A DNA stretch of 37,685 nt from an uncultured Collinsella sp. (GTDB lineage Bacteria; Actinomycetota; Coriobacteriia; Coriobacteriales; Coriobacteriaceae), in NCBI GenBank assembly GCA_958453935.1, contig CAUDZT010000015.1, positions 1 to 37,685 on the forward strand, given 5' to 3'. Made by a program: the position numbers and the translations under genes. Of the stretch, positions 8,528 to 16,064 are shown in pieces (within the stretch, counting starts at the first letter, position 1; every line of letters starts with the position of its first letter). The notes under the pieces are model-generated. The model was not told the origin of the DNA. It made no database searches and saw nothing but the letters and a program-made list of their open reading frames with translations.

Positions 8528-8626
8528 GCGGGTCGCATTTGAGACAAGGTGACGTGAAACGAAAGGGCGTTGACCTTCTGGTCGCGCCCTTGAAGTTGAA
8601 CGTCAGATTGTCCAAATGCGGCCCGC
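8528..8626 (-). terminator. Nested palindrome with a central terminator-like stem, downstream of lysS
   Basis: Outer arms 8528-8555 and 8600-8626 are near-complementary (GCGGGYCGCATTTG then ACAA then TGACGT). Inside is a second stem, AAGGGCG-GACC / GGTC-CGCCCTT (8563-8591), followed on the minus strand by TTTCGTTT. The inner stem fits a terminator for lysS; the long outer arms are not needed for that and are unusual. Confidence 0.6.
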
Positions 8627-8639
8627 GCAGCGTCGAGCC

Positions 8640-8666
8640 GTTACGCGGTTCGTAGAACCGCGTAAC
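8640..8666. repeat. Perfect 12-bp hairpin immediately after the lysS stop
   Basis: GTTACGCGGTTC and its exact complement (8640-8651, 8655-8666) surround a 3-nt loop, starting 4 bp past the lysS stop codon. There is no T tail, so it is more likely an mRNA 3' stabilising hairpin or pause site than a full terminator. Confidence 0.6.
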
Positions 8667-8669
8667 TAG

Positions 8670-10634
8670 TTAGTACATCTTTGCGCCGGCGGGGATGGAG
8701 GCGTCGAGCTGGATCAGGTTGAGACGCTCCTCACCATCCTCCTCGTGGATAGCGCTGATGAGCATGCCGCAGCTGGGAATGCCCATCATCTTGCGCGGAG
8801 GCAGGTTGGTGATGGCGAGCAGCGTCTTGCCGACCAGGTCCTCGGGCTCATAGTAGCCATGGATGCCGGAGAGGATGGTACGGTCGGTGCCGGTGCCGTC
8901 GTCGAGCGTAAAGTTCAGCAGCTTCTTGGACTTCTTGACGGCCTCGCATGCCTTGACCTTCACGGCGCGGAAATCGCTCTTGGAGAAGGTATCAAAGTCG
9001 ACGAACTCCTCAAACAGCGGCTCGACGGCAATCTTGGAATAATCGACCGTGGGCTTGAGCGGCTTGACGAACGGGCTTGCGGCGTTGCCGGCCTCGGCAG
9101 CCTTGGCAGCAGCGGCACCGGACTGGAAACCCTTCTCGGGCTTCATGTGCGGGAACAGCAGGACGTCGCGGATAGAAGCCTGGTTGGTGAGCAGCATGAC
9201 CACGCGGTCGATACCGATGCCGATGCCGCCCGCGGGAGGCATACCGTACTCGAGGGCGCGCACGTAATCCTCGTCGTACTCCATGGCCTCGTCGTCGCCG
9301 CCAGCCTTCTCGGCCATCTGAGCGGCAAAGCGCTCGGCCTGGTCGACCGGGTCGTTGAGCTCGGAGAACGCGTTGGCGTACTCGTGGCCGGCGATAACCA
9401 GCTCAAAGCGGTGCGTCAGGCGCGGGTCGTCCTCAAAACGCTTGGCGAGCGGGCTGACCTCGATGGGGTAATCGCACACGAAGGTCGGGTTGACGATGGT
9501 GTCCTCGCCCAGCTCATCGTAAATCTCGGCGATGATCTTGCCGGCGGTCCACTCGGGTTTAATCTCCAGGCCCTTCTCGCGCGCGGCGGCAGCAAGCTCC
9601 TCGACCGGCGTGTCGATGGTGACCTGCTTGCCGAGCACGTCGGAGACGATGTCGGTCATGGGACGGCTGGCCCACTCACCAGAAAGGTCGATGGTCTGGC
9701 CCTGGTACTCGATAACCTCGGGGTTGCCGATGGCCTTGTTAGCCGCCTTGATGACACCCTGGGCGAGTGCCTTCATGCCCTCGAGGTCGGAGAAGGCACG
9801 GTAGGCCTCCATCGTGGTGAACTCGGGGTTGTGGGTAAGGTCCATGCCCTCGTTACGGAAGATACGGCCGATCTCGAACACGCGCTCAAAACCGCCGACG
9901 ATGCAGCGCTTGAGGTGCAACTCGGTAGCAATGCGCAGGTAGCACTCCTGATCGAGCGCGTTGAAGTGCGTGATGAACGGCTTGGCAGTAGCGCCGCCCT
10001 GGATGGTCTGCAGGATGGGGGTTTCGACCTCCATGTAGCCGTCGGACTCCATAAAGCGACGGAAGGTGGAAAGAATCTGCGAACGCTTACGGAAGGTCTC
10101 GCGAACGTCGTCGTTGGCGATCAGGTCGACATAGCGCTGGCGATAGCGGGTCTCCTTGTCGGAAAGACCGTGGAACTTCTCGGGCAGCGGACGAACGGCC
10201 TTGGCAAGCAGGGTAGCGCTCTTAGGGGCAACGGAAAGCTGGCCGCGCTGGGTGCGCACAACCACGCCGGTCACGCCCAAGATATCGCCCAGGTCGAGGG
10301 ACTTGAGCGTATTCCAGGCAGCCTCGTCCATGTCGTTGATGCGGCAGAACAGCTGAATCTCGGCAGTCGCATCGCGCACGACGATGAACATGATCTTGCC
10401 CTGACCGCGCTTGGCGACCACACGGCCGGCGATCTTCACGACGTCCTCGGTGTCCTCGCCATCGGCAAGCTCGGCGTACTTAGCCTCGATATCGGCGACG
10501 TAGTCCTCAAGCTCAGAGTGCTCGGGATAGGGGTTCTGGCCCGCCTCGAACAGGGCGGCGCGCTTGGCCAGGCGGGTGGCGCGCTCGTCGTTGAGCGTCG
10601 ATGCCTGATCGGCGGCGTTCTGGTTCTCTGCCAT
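8670..10634 (-). CDS. lysS: Lysyl-tRNA synthetase (class II) with C-terminal tRNA-binding domain
   Basis: The 654-residue enzyme charges tRNA-Lys. The N-terminal OB-fold anticodon-binding domain spans about 65-145. The class II catalytic core follows, with motif 2 RIFRNEGMDLTHNPEF (257-272) and motif 3 GIGIGIDRVVMLL (about 485-497). After the core (about residue 505) there is a linker with an Ala-rich stretch. A ~105-residue domain beginning near FDTFSKSDFRAVKV follows; it matches the MetRS C-terminal / Trbp111 / EMAPII tRNA-binding fold (SKKLLNFTLDDG, TILSGI, NLPPRKMMGIPSCGML). That makes it ~150 residues longer than ordinary bacterial LysRS. The start at 10634 has GAGGAG upstream. It lies 79 bp downstream of greA, with a terminator-like hairpin between them. 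Confidence 0.96.
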   Translation of the reverse strand: MAENQNAADQASTLNDERATRLAKRAALFEAGQNPYPEHSELEDYVADIEAKYAELADGEDTEDVVKIAGRVVAKRGQGKIMFIVVRDATAEIQLFCRINDMDEAAWNTLKSLDLGDILGVTGVVVRTQRGQLSVAPKSATLLAKAVRPLPEKFHGLSDKETRYRQRYVDLIANDDVRETFRKRSQILSTFRRFMESDGYMEVETPILQTIQGGATAKPFITHFNALDQECYLRIATELHLKRCIVGGFERVFEIGRIFRNEGMDLTHNPEFTTMEAYRAFSDLEGMKALAQGVIKAANKAIGNPEVIEYQGQTIDLSGEWASRPMTDIVSDVLGKQVTIDTPVEELAAAAREKGLEIKPEWTAGKIIAEIYDELGEDTIVNPTFVCDYPIEVSPLAKRFEDDPRLTHRFELVIAGHEYANAFSELNDPVDQAERFAAQMAEKAGGDDEAMEYDEDYVRALEYGMPPAGGIGIGIDRVVMLLTNQASIRDVLLFPHMKPEKGFQSGAAAAKAAEAGNAASPFVKPLKPTVDYSKIAVEPLFEEFVDFDTFSKSDFRAVKVKACEAVKKSKKLLNFTLDDGTGTDRTILSGIHGYYEPEDLVGKTLLAITNLPPRKMMGIPSCGMLISAIHEEDGEERLNLIQLDASIPAGAKMY

Positions 10635-10656
10635 AAGTTAGCTCCTCAAACTAAAA

Positions 10657-10685
10657 CGCTCCCCAGGATTCGGTCCCAGGGAGCG
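10657..10685 (-). terminator. Terminator-like hairpin between greA and lysS
   Basis: A CGCTCCC / GGGAGCG stem (10657-10663, 10679-10685) with an inner GG/CC extension is followed on the minus strand by TTTTAGTTT. It ends ~20 bp before the lysS start, so lysS transcription from the greA promoter would have to read through it. Confidence 0.65.
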
Positions 10686-10713
10686 AAAACATACCTTTAC
10701 GCGGGACCGTGGT

Positions 10714-11184
10714 CTAGCGTGCAATCTTGGCGATGGTGTAGACGCGAGTCTTGCCGGAAGGCGTAACGACCTCGACGGAGTCGCCCTCGCCGTGACCGAT
10801 GATGGCGTGGCCGACCGGAGACTCGTTGGAGATCTTGTGCTCGAGCGAGTTGGTCTCGGTGGTACCGACGAGCGTGACTTCCATGACCTCACCGTTGGGA
10901 TCAATCAGAGAAACGGTGGAACCGATGGAGACGGTCAGATCACCTGTGGTGGCAGCAACCTGAGCGTTGGCAAGGATGGCCTGGATCTCGGCAATACGAG
11001 CGGCGTTCTGGGCCTGCTTGTCCTTGGCGGCATCGTACTCGGAGTTCTCCGAAAGGTCGCCGAACGCGCGGGCTTCCTTGATGTCCTCGACGATCTCCTT
11101 GGCGTAATCGCCCTCACGCCAAGCGAGCTCCTCGACGAGCTTCTGGCGGCCCTCAGCGGTCAGTACGATCTGGCTTGCGTCCAT
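10714..11184 (-). CDS. greA: Transcription elongation factor GreA
   Basis: The 156-residue protein stimulates RNA polymerase to cleave backtracked transcripts through its secondary channel. The N-terminal coiled coil (about 1-75) contains the tip motif FGDLSENSEYDAAKDKQ, with the acidic D/E pair that coordinates the catalytic magnesium. The C-terminal FKBP-like domain includes IGSTVSL, NEVSH-like ISNESPVGHAIIG, and ends in the usual GKTRVYTIAKI. Length is normal (~158). The start at 11184 is supported by GGGGAGA; a frame extension to 11214 is not. A consensus -35 (TTGACA on the minus strand, 11220-11225) lies upstream, though a matching -10 is not obvious. greA-lysS is a common gene order. 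Confidence 0.96.
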   Translation of the reverse strand: MDASQIVLTAEGRQKLVEELAWREGDYAKEIVEDIKEARAFGDLSENSEYDAAKDKQAQNAARIAEIQAILANAQVAATTGDLTVSIGSTVSLIDPNGEVMEVTLVGTTETNSLEHKISNESPVGHAIIGHGEGDSVEVVTPSGKTRVYTIAKIAR

Positions 11185-11237
11185 ACGGATATCTCCCCAA
11201 CTCTGATCAAACAATCAACTGTCAACAAAACGAAAAA

Positions 11238-11265
11238 GACCGGCTAGCCTGCGGGCAAGCCGGTC
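11238..11265 (-). terminator. Intrinsic terminator of tatA
   Basis: A GACCGGCT / AGCCGGTC stem with an inner GCC/GGC stem is followed on the minus strand by TTTTTCGTTTTG. It ends the tatA transcript before the greA promoter region. Confidence 0.88.
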
Positions 11266-11290
11266 AGGTGCTCACCCCAAAGGGATGGGA

Positions 11291-11566
11291 CTACTCTGCG
11301 TCCGCGTCGCTGTCCTCTGCCTGCTTCTTCTTGGCAGCAGCGAGCTTGGCCTCGAGCTCAGCGATCTCCTTGTCCTCCTCGGACTGCTCGACCACGACCT
11401 CCTCGGCCTGCTTGGTCTCGGCCTTATCGTCGCCTTCCATACCCTCGCGGATATTCTTGACGGTAGAGCCGAGGGACTTGCCGAGCTTCGGCAGGTTCTT
11501 GGGCCCGAAGATAATCAGGACAACGACGAGAATAATGATGAGCTCAGGAGCCCTCAGTCCAAACAT
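11291..11566 (-). CDS. tatA: Sec-independent protein translocase TatA/TatE subunit
   Basis: The 91-residue membrane protein forms the translocation pore of the twin-arginine export system. One N-terminal transmembrane helix (about 6-20, ELIIILVVVLIIFG) is followed by the conserved FGPKNLPKLGKSLG hinge and amphipathic helix (20-42). A highly charged, Glu/Lys/Ala-rich C-terminal tail follows and is probably disordered or coiled coil. The start at 11566 is supported by GTGGAGG; the much longer frame to 11749 runs through the tRNA-Pro gene and is not real. It has its own promoter and terminator. tatC is not in the window. TatB cannot be fully excluded, but the short length and FGPKNLP hinge favour TatA. 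Confidence 0.92.
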   Translation of the reverse strand: MFGLRAPELIIILVVVLIIFGPKNLPKLGKSLGSTVKNIREGMEGDDKAETKQAEEVVVEQSEEDKEIAELEAKLAAAKKKQAEDSDADAE

Positions 11567-11602
11567 GTAGACCTCCACAATACAGCGAGACAAGCTCGAA
11601 TG

Positions 11603-11631
11603 AGTATACCGCGGGTATCGCGGTATCACAA
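11603..11631 (-). promoter_or_regulatory. Promoter of tatA
   Basis: On the minus strand, TTGTGA (11626-11631) and TATACT (11603-11608) are separated by 17 bp. They lie between the tRNA-Pro terminator and tatA, placing the start of transcription ~30 bp before the tatA ATG. Confidence 0.7.
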
Positions 11632-11645
11632 CAATAGCTAAAAAA

Positions 11646-11668
11646 AGGGACCGCAAGAAGCGGTCCCT
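11646..11668 (-). terminator. Intrinsic terminator of tRNA-Pro
   Basis: A perfect 9-bp stem (AGGGACCGC / GCGGTCCCT) with a 5-nt loop is followed on the minus strand by at least six T. It starts 10 bp after the tRNA 3' end. Confidence 0.92.
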
Positions 11669-11678
11669 CCTCATGCTC

Positions 11679-11755
11679 TGGTCGGGTTGACTGGATTTGA
11701 ACCAGCGACCCCTGCGTCCCGAACGCAGTGCTCTACCAAACTGAGCCACAACCCG
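11679..11755 (-). tRNA. tRNA-Pro (anticodon CGG)
   Basis: The 77-nt gene on the minus strand has a perfect 7-bp acceptor stem (CGGGTTG / CAACCCG), discriminator A and an encoded CCA. The anticodon stem CTGCG/CGCAG holds the loop TTCGGGA, giving anticodon CGG for CCG codons. The T arm carries GGTTCAAATCC. A -10-like TATAGT lies upstream near 11764-11769, so it may have its own promoter; otherwise it reads from ispE. Confidence 0.95.
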
Positions 11756-11804
11756 TTAGCTCGACTATAGTAACAAAGATTTCCGTCGTGTGCTAGAGAA
11801 ATTT

Positions 11805-12701
11805 TTACTTCTTTGGCACTTCGATGCGAACCGTGTTGGGAATGAGCTCCGTCGCGCAGGCCCACCAGCCGTTTTGCTGGGCAGCGTCGGCAAGCCTTTC
11901 GGCCGTGGCAGCGGTGTCGCAAATGGCAAACGAGCAGGCGCCCGATCCGCACACATCTACAGCAACGGTGCCGTCTTGTTTACGCAGACAATCGAGAACC
12001 GTTTGTATCTGCGGCTCCATCTGTGCGGAAATGACACCCAGGTTGTTATGGATGAGCGCATATGCCGTCTCGGCATCACCAGCACGCAAGGCAGAAGCTA
12101 TCGCGCCGGGCTTGTCCGCAGGCATCGGGGCCTCGTCAAAACGTCGATAGGCTTCAATTGTCGAAACACTTGCCTCGCGCGGCTTGACCAACACGACGGG
12201 CGTTGCGGGCAGCGCAGGGTACTCAGTTGCCAGCACGTCTCCCCCACCTACGTAGAACGCAGGGCTCGCGTGCAAAAAGAACGGGACGTCAGCACCAATG
12301 CCCCGCGCAATGTCGTCGAGCGCGGGGTCGGAGCGATCAATTCCCCAGAGCTCCGCCAAGGCGACAATGACCGCGGCCGCATCCGTCGAGGGACCGCCCA
12401 AGCCGGCGCACAATGGAATGCGCTTCTCAATCGTCACGCAGATGTTTGCCTCGCGACCATAATGCTCGGCCATAGCAACCGCAGCCCGATACGCCGTATT
12501 CTTTTGCATGGGAAAATCTGATGCCGGAACCGTTTGGACGGTCAGCGCCTGCGCCGGCGTGACCGTCACGGCATCGGAAAGACCGACGGCTACCATCAGG
12601 GAATCGACCCTGTGGTAGCCGCGGTCATCGCGCTCGGTATGAACCCCCAGGTAGAGGTTAATCTTTGCCGGCGCGGAAAGAGTCAGGGACCGATCGGTCA
12701 C
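11805..12701 (-). CDS. ispE: 4-diphosphocytidyl-2-C-methyl-D-erythritol kinase (IspE)
   Basis: The 298-residue GHMP-family kinase phosphorylates CDP-methylerythritol in the MEP pathway to isoprenoid precursors. Motifs: APAKINLYLGV near the N-terminus (motif 1), the glycine-rich ATP loop PLCAGLGGPSTDAAAV (motif 2, about 97-112), and CGSGACSFAI (motif 3, about 252-261). The usual motif 2 is GLGGGSSDAA; here it is GLGGPSTDAA, a conservative change. The start is GTG at 12701, with GAGGAG supplied by the end of the preceding gene. Only two bases separate the veg stop from this start, so the two are co-transcribed and possibly translationally coupled. Confidence 0.94.
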   Translation of the reverse strand: MTDRSLTLSAPAKINLYLGVHTERDDRGYHRVDSLMVAVGLSDAVTVTPAQALTVQTVPASDFPMQKNTAYRAAVAMAEHYGREANICVTIEKRIPLCAGLGGPSTDAAAVIVALAELWGIDRSDPALDDIARGIGADVPFFLHASPAFYVGGGDVLATEYPALPATPVVLVKPREASVSTIEAYRRFDEAPMPADKPGAIASALRAGDAETAYALIHNNLGVISAQMEPQIQTVLDCLRKQDGTVAVDVCGSGACSFAICDTAATAERLADAAQQNGWWACATELIPNTVRIEVPKK

Positions 12702-12703
12702 CG

Positions 12704-13000
12704 TTAATGCTCCTCGAGCTGATTGCCGAGCGGGGTAAAGATATGCTCGCCGCTCTCGGGATCGAACAGCTCGACCTGACCGGTGAGGACATCGATATAC
12801 TGGTAGGACTGACGCGACTTGCGCCCGCGGCGCTCGTCGACCTCGACGATAAAGACGGCGGGGTGGACGCTCTTGATGGTGCCCATGCGCTCGACGACGC
12901 GGGTGCGGCCCATGTTGGCCTTCACCTTGACGCGATCGCCCACCATATCGGTCAGCTTCTCGTGGATGTCGTCGACGTGATTGACTTCCATCTCTTCCAT
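12704..13000 (-). CDS. veg: Veg family protein
   Basis: The 98-residue protein belongs to the Veg (DUF1021) family, small SH3-like proteins linked in Bacillus to biofilm matrix control and of uncertain biochemical role. The family pattern is clear: GDRVKVKANMGRTRVVERMG, then VHPAVFIVEVDE, then SYQYIDVLTGQVEL. The start at 13000 follows a well-placed CTGGAGG; a frame extension by eight residues overlaps that site. The conserved neighbour ispE follows immediately; veg next to ispE is a familiar arrangement in Gram-positives. Confidence 0.9.
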   Translation of the reverse strand: MEEMEVNHVDDIHEKLTDMVGDRVKVKANMGRTRVVERMGTIKSVHPAVFIVEVDERRGRKSRQSYQYIDVLTGQVELFDPESGEHIFTPLGNQLEEH

Positions 13001-13031
13001 GAACAGGGCCTCCAGAAGGTGCAATTCAAAA

Positions 13032-13047
13032 AGGGGATAATACCCCT
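13032..13047 (-). terminator. Small terminator-like hairpin in the veg leader
   Basis: A 5-bp stem (AGGGG / CCCCT) with a 6-nt AT loop is followed on the minus strand by TTTTT. It lies between the predicted veg transcription start and the veg start codon. The short stem makes it a weak terminator. Confidence 0.4.
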
Positions 13048-13067
13048 AAGATAGACAAAACTCTAAT

Positions 13068-13097
13068 ACTATAGCACCCTGTTACAAACACGCGCAA
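13068..13097 (-). promoter_or_regulatory. Promoter of veg-ispE
   Basis: On the minus strand, TTGCGC (13092-13097), an 18-bp spacer and an extended -10 TGCTATAGT (hexamer 13068-13073) lie between dtd and veg. Confidence 0.65.
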
Positions 13098-13114
13098 GTA
13101 GCTAATTTGGCTAC

Positions 13115-13561
13115 TTACAGATTGTCGGTATCGAGGACGATGGTGAATGGGCCGTCGTTGACGAGGTCGACCTTCATGTCGGCGCCAAAGATGCCGTGCG
13201 CCACGTGTTCGACATCTTGGCGAACGAGCGTCAGGAAGTACTCGTAGAGCTCGTTGGCGACATCGGGGGCGCCGGCATCCGTAAACGATGGGCGGCGGCC
13301 GTGACGGCAATCGGCGAACAGCGTGAACTGCGACACTACGAGAACCTCGCCGTCGACATCGGCAAGTGCCAGGTTGGTCTTGCCGTTCTCGTCCTCGTTA
13401 ATGCGCAAGCCCCGGAGCTTGCCCCACAGTTTATCGGCCTCGGCGCGCGTGTCGCCGTGGCCCACGCCCAGCAGCACCAGATAGCCGCGCCCAATTTTAC
13501 CCACGCACTCGCCGTCGACCGTCACGCCGGCGTTGAGTACGCGCTGCACCACCGCACGCAC
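13115..13561 (-). CDS. dtd: D-aminoacyl-tRNA deacylase
   Basis: The 148-residue DTD hydrolyses D-amino acids (and mischarged glycine or alanine) from tRNA, protecting translation. The sequence begins with the family start MRAVVQRV. It contains the catalytic-pocket motif SQFTLFADCRHGRRPSF and the C-terminal Gly-cisPro loop as NDGPFTIVLD; most relatives have NxGPVT, so V is replaced by F. Length is normal. The start is GTG at 13561, three bases after the rdgB stop, with the GAGGAG at the end of rdgB as ribosome binding site. It is the last gene of a murI-rph-rdgB-dtd run. Confidence 0.95.
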   Translation of the reverse strand: MRAVVQRVLNAGVTVDGECVGKIGRGYLVLLGVGHGDTRAEADKLWGKLRGLRINEDENGKTNLALADVDGEVLVVSQFTLFADCRHGRRPSFTDAGAPDVANELYEYFLTLVRQDVEHVAHGIFGADMKVDLVNDGPFTIVLDTDNL

Positions 13562-13564
13562 GGC

Positions 13565-14206
13565 TTACTCCTCGCCCGTCAGTTTGGCGGACAGATGCTC
13601 GAGCGCATGGAATCGATGGCTGATGGCGTTCTTCTCGTCCGCCGTCAGCTCGGCCATGGTCTTGCCCGGCGTGTCGACCGGCAGGAACAGTGGGTCGTAG
13701 CCAAAGCCATGATCGCCGCGGCCCTCGTGTGCGATAGCGCCCTCGCAGGCGCCCTCGCCATAAGTGACCAGGCCGTCCGTGTCGATAAGCGCGACGACGC
13801 TCATAAAACGCGCGGTGCGGTCCTCGTCGGCCACGCCCTCCAGATTCACGAGGAGCTTGGCGTTGTTGGCGGCATCGTCGCCGTGCACGCCCGCATAGCG
13901 TGCGCTGTACACGCCCGGCTCACCGTCCAGGGCATCAACGACCAGGCCCGAATCGTCGGCGATGGCCATAAGCCCCGTCTCCTCTACCGCGGCCTGCGCC
14001 TTGATGATGGCGTTCTCCAAAAACGTCGTGCCGTTTTCCTCGGGGTCCTCAAAATCACCCAGCTGACCCAACGCCACAAAGCGAACCTCGGGCATGACCT
14101 TGCCCAAAATGGCCTCGATCTCGGTGAGCTTATGGGCATTGCCCGTTGCCACGACGATGGTCGCCGCCGGGTCGAGGGTGTCGATATCGATCTTCTCTAG
14201 TGCCAT
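13565..14206 (-). CDS. rdgB: Non-canonical purine NTP pyrophosphatase (RdgB/HAM1, dITP/XTP)
   Basis: The 213-residue enzyme hydrolyses dITP, dXTP and ITP to monophosphates, cleaning the nucleotide pool. Motifs: TGNAHKLTEIEAIL (substrate loop), ENGTTFLENAIIKA, ADDSGLVVDALDGEPGVYSA with the catalytic Asp pair, GFGYDPLF, and EKNAISHRFHAL. The start at 14206 (MALEKIDI) has AAGGAAG upstream; a frame extension to 14242 does not match the family. Its first ~15 residues precede the usual IVVATGN strand and are slightly longer than in E. coli. The 140 bp between rph and this gene hold a TATAGA box but no clear terminator. Confidence 0.94.
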   Translation of the reverse strand: MALEKIDIDTLDPAATIVVATGNAHKLTEIEAILGKVMPEVRFVALGQLGDFEDPEENGTTFLENAIIKAQAAVEETGLMAIADDSGLVVDALDGEPGVYSARYAGVHGDDAANNAKLLVNLEGVADEDRTARFMSVVALIDTDGLVTYGEGACEGAIAHEGRGDHGFGYDPLFLPVDTPGKTMAELTADEKNAISHRFHALEHLSAKLTGEE

Positions 14207-14346
14207 GACTGGCTTCCTTGTCTCTATAGCAATGCCGCCCAAGGGAAACTGGCCTCGAGCCCTCTCCCCTCCCTGGCGACAGAAACCTTATACTTCGACG
14301 TTTTCCCAGATAAAACCTACCAAAATTAACATCCCTTTTTGGCAGG

Positions 14347-15072
14347 TTAGGCGAGGGCTTGGCGCTGAAGCTCGATGAGCTCGGCAACGCCCTTGTCGCC
14401 CAGGTCGAGTAGGGCGTTGAGACGCTTACGGTCGAAGGGCGCCTGCTCGCCGGTACCCTGAAGTTCGATCATCTCGCCGGTGTCGGTGGCGACGAGGTTC
14501 ATGTCGACTTCGGCGTGGCTGTCCTCGGAATAATCGAGGTCAAGCAGCGTATTGCCGTCGACAACGCCCATAGAGATGGCAGCCACCTGGCCGGTAAGCG
14601 GGATGCGCTCGATCTTGCCTGCCTCGACCCACATGGCGAGGGCGTCGTGCAGCGCCACCCAGGCGCCGGTAATGCTCGCCGTACGCGTACCGCCATCGGC
14701 CTGGATCACGTCACAGTCGACGGTGACGGTGTACTCGCCGAGCACCTTCATGTTGACGACGGTACGCAGGCTGCGACCAATGAGGCGCTCGATCTCCATG
14801 GAGCGGCCTTTGCGGTTGGCGTGCTCGCGCTTGCAGCGCTTGCCGGTCGACGTCGGCAGCATGGCGTATTCCGCGGTCACCCAACCGGCCTTAGCTCCCT
14901 TTCGCCAGCCCGGCACGCCCTCCTCGATAGTGGCGGCGCACAGCACGCGCGTGTCGCCGAACTCGGCCAGGCACGAACCGTGGGCGTGCTTCATGACGCC
15001 ACGGGTGAGCTTAACGGGACGCAACTCGTTGGCGGCGCGGCCGTTGGCGCGGTTGACCTGCATGTACTCCAT
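14347..15072 (-). CDS. rph: Ribonuclease PH
   Basis: The 241-residue phosphorolytic 3'-to-5' exoribonuclease trims tRNA 3' ends. The start motif RANGRAANELRPVKLTRG, the GDTRVLCAATIEEGVP segment, the conserved RKGRSMEIERLIGRSLR helix and the catalytic DCDVIQADGGTRTASITGA block are all present. Length is normal (~240). The start at 15072 is supported by AAAGGA. It lies 54 bp after murI in the same transcription unit; murI-rph-rdgB is a widespread order. Confidence 0.96.
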   Translation of the reverse strand: MEYMQVNRANGRAANELRPVKLTRGVMKHAHGSCLAEFGDTRVLCAATIEEGVPGWRKGAKAGWVTAEYAMLPTSTGKRCKREHANRKGRSMEIERLIGRSLRTVVNMKVLGEYTVTVDCDVIQADGGTRTASITGAWVALHDALAMWVEAGKIERIPLTGQVAAISMGVVDGNTLLDLDYSEDSHAEVDMNLVATDTGEMIELQGTGEQAPFDRKRLNALLDLGDKGVAELIELQRQALA

Positions 15073-15126
15073 AGAAAGATCCTTTCGGCAAAAAATGTGG
15101 CGAAGGCTTTGGCGGCGGCCTTACAT

Positions 15127-16011
15127 CTATTTCAGCTCATCGATATCGATATGCTCAATGCTCTTGAGCGGCTGACCAAAGATAAAGCTGCCCGCCACCG
15201 CAAACTCGGCAATGTTATCGGCCGTCGTGGCAAAACGATGCTGCGGCTCGGCGGCGTCGCCCGCCAGCTGCTCGCGGCGCGTGAGGATATCGGTCAGCTC
15301 GCGCGTGGTCTCCTCGGCGGAACTCACGACGCGCACCCCAGGCCCCAGCGCATGACGGATAGGTCCCACCAACAGCGGAAAATGCGTACAGCCGAGCACC
15401 ACGGTATCGATACCGTGGTCGCGCAGCGGCTCAACCGTGGCACCCACCAGCGCACGCACGGCAGGCGTATCGAAGATGTCCTCGTTCTCAAGCCACTGCT
15501 CTTGCAGATGCGCACCCGAGGCGAGCTCGTGTTCGACAACCTCGACAAAGCTCGAGGCGGGGCAGCCGTATACGTCGACGCCGGCATCTAGGTCCTGAAT
15601 GGCGCGCGTGTAAGCGCCCGAGCGAATGGTGAGGTTGGTGGCGAGCACGCCCACGCGACGCGTGCGGGTGCTGTTGATTGCCGCACGGGCACCCGGCGCG
15701 ATCACGCCGATCACGGGAACGTCGAGCACCTGCTGGGCCAGACGCAAGGCCGCAGCTGTCGCCGTGTTGCAGGCGATGACCATAATCTTGACGTCGTGCT
15801 TCGACAGCCAACGGCCCGCCTGCAACGCAAACGAGCGCACCTCATCCTCGGTGCGCGTGCCATACGGGCAGCGTTTGGTGTCGCCAAAGTAGTAGACGGA
15901 CTCGTGCGGCAACGCCGTCGCAATCGCACGCGCAACCGTCAGACCGCCCAGGCCCGAGTCGAACACGCCAATGGGGCGCGTGTCCCCGGCCAGATTCTCG
16001 ATATCGGACAT
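15127..16011 (-). CDS. murI: Glutamate racemase
   Basis: The 294-residue enzyme supplies D-glutamate for peptidoglycan. It has the N-terminal FDSGLGGLTVAR (general-acid Asp-Ser) and YFGDTKRCPYGT segments. The two catalytic cysteines are in ACNTATAAA (N-terminal half) and GCTHFPLL (C-terminal half). Length is slightly above the ~270 aa family norm because of a short N-terminal leader. The start at 16011 is supported by GGTGAGG just upstream. It is preceded by a HAD phosphatase gene 53 bp away. Confidence 0.95.
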   Translation of the reverse strand: MSDIENLAGDTRPIGVFDSGLGGLTVARAIATALPHESVYYFGDTKRCPYGTRTEDEVRSFALQAGRWLSKHDVKIMVIACNTATAAALRLAQQVLDVPVIGVIAPGARAAINSTRTRRVGVLATNLTIRSGAYTRAIQDLDAGVDVYGCPASSFVEVVEHELASGAHLQEQWLENEDIFDTPAVRALVGATVEPLRDHGIDTVVLGCTHFPLLVGPIRHALGPGVRVVSSAEETTRELTDILTRREQLAGDAAEPQHRFATTADNIAEFAVAGSFIFGQPLKSIEHIDIDELK

Positions 16012-16064
16012 TACCTCACCAGATTCTCTCTCGAAAAGATATGGCTCAGAACGATAGGACCGCG

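Noticed and set aside
8415..8615. A 66-codon minus-strand frame between lysS and the exporter gene
   Set aside because: It crosses the nested palindrome and terminator stem, with no ribosome binding site or family features.
8745..10766. A 673-codon plus-strand frame opposite lysS
   Set aside because: It is an antisense shadow of an obvious synthetase gene.
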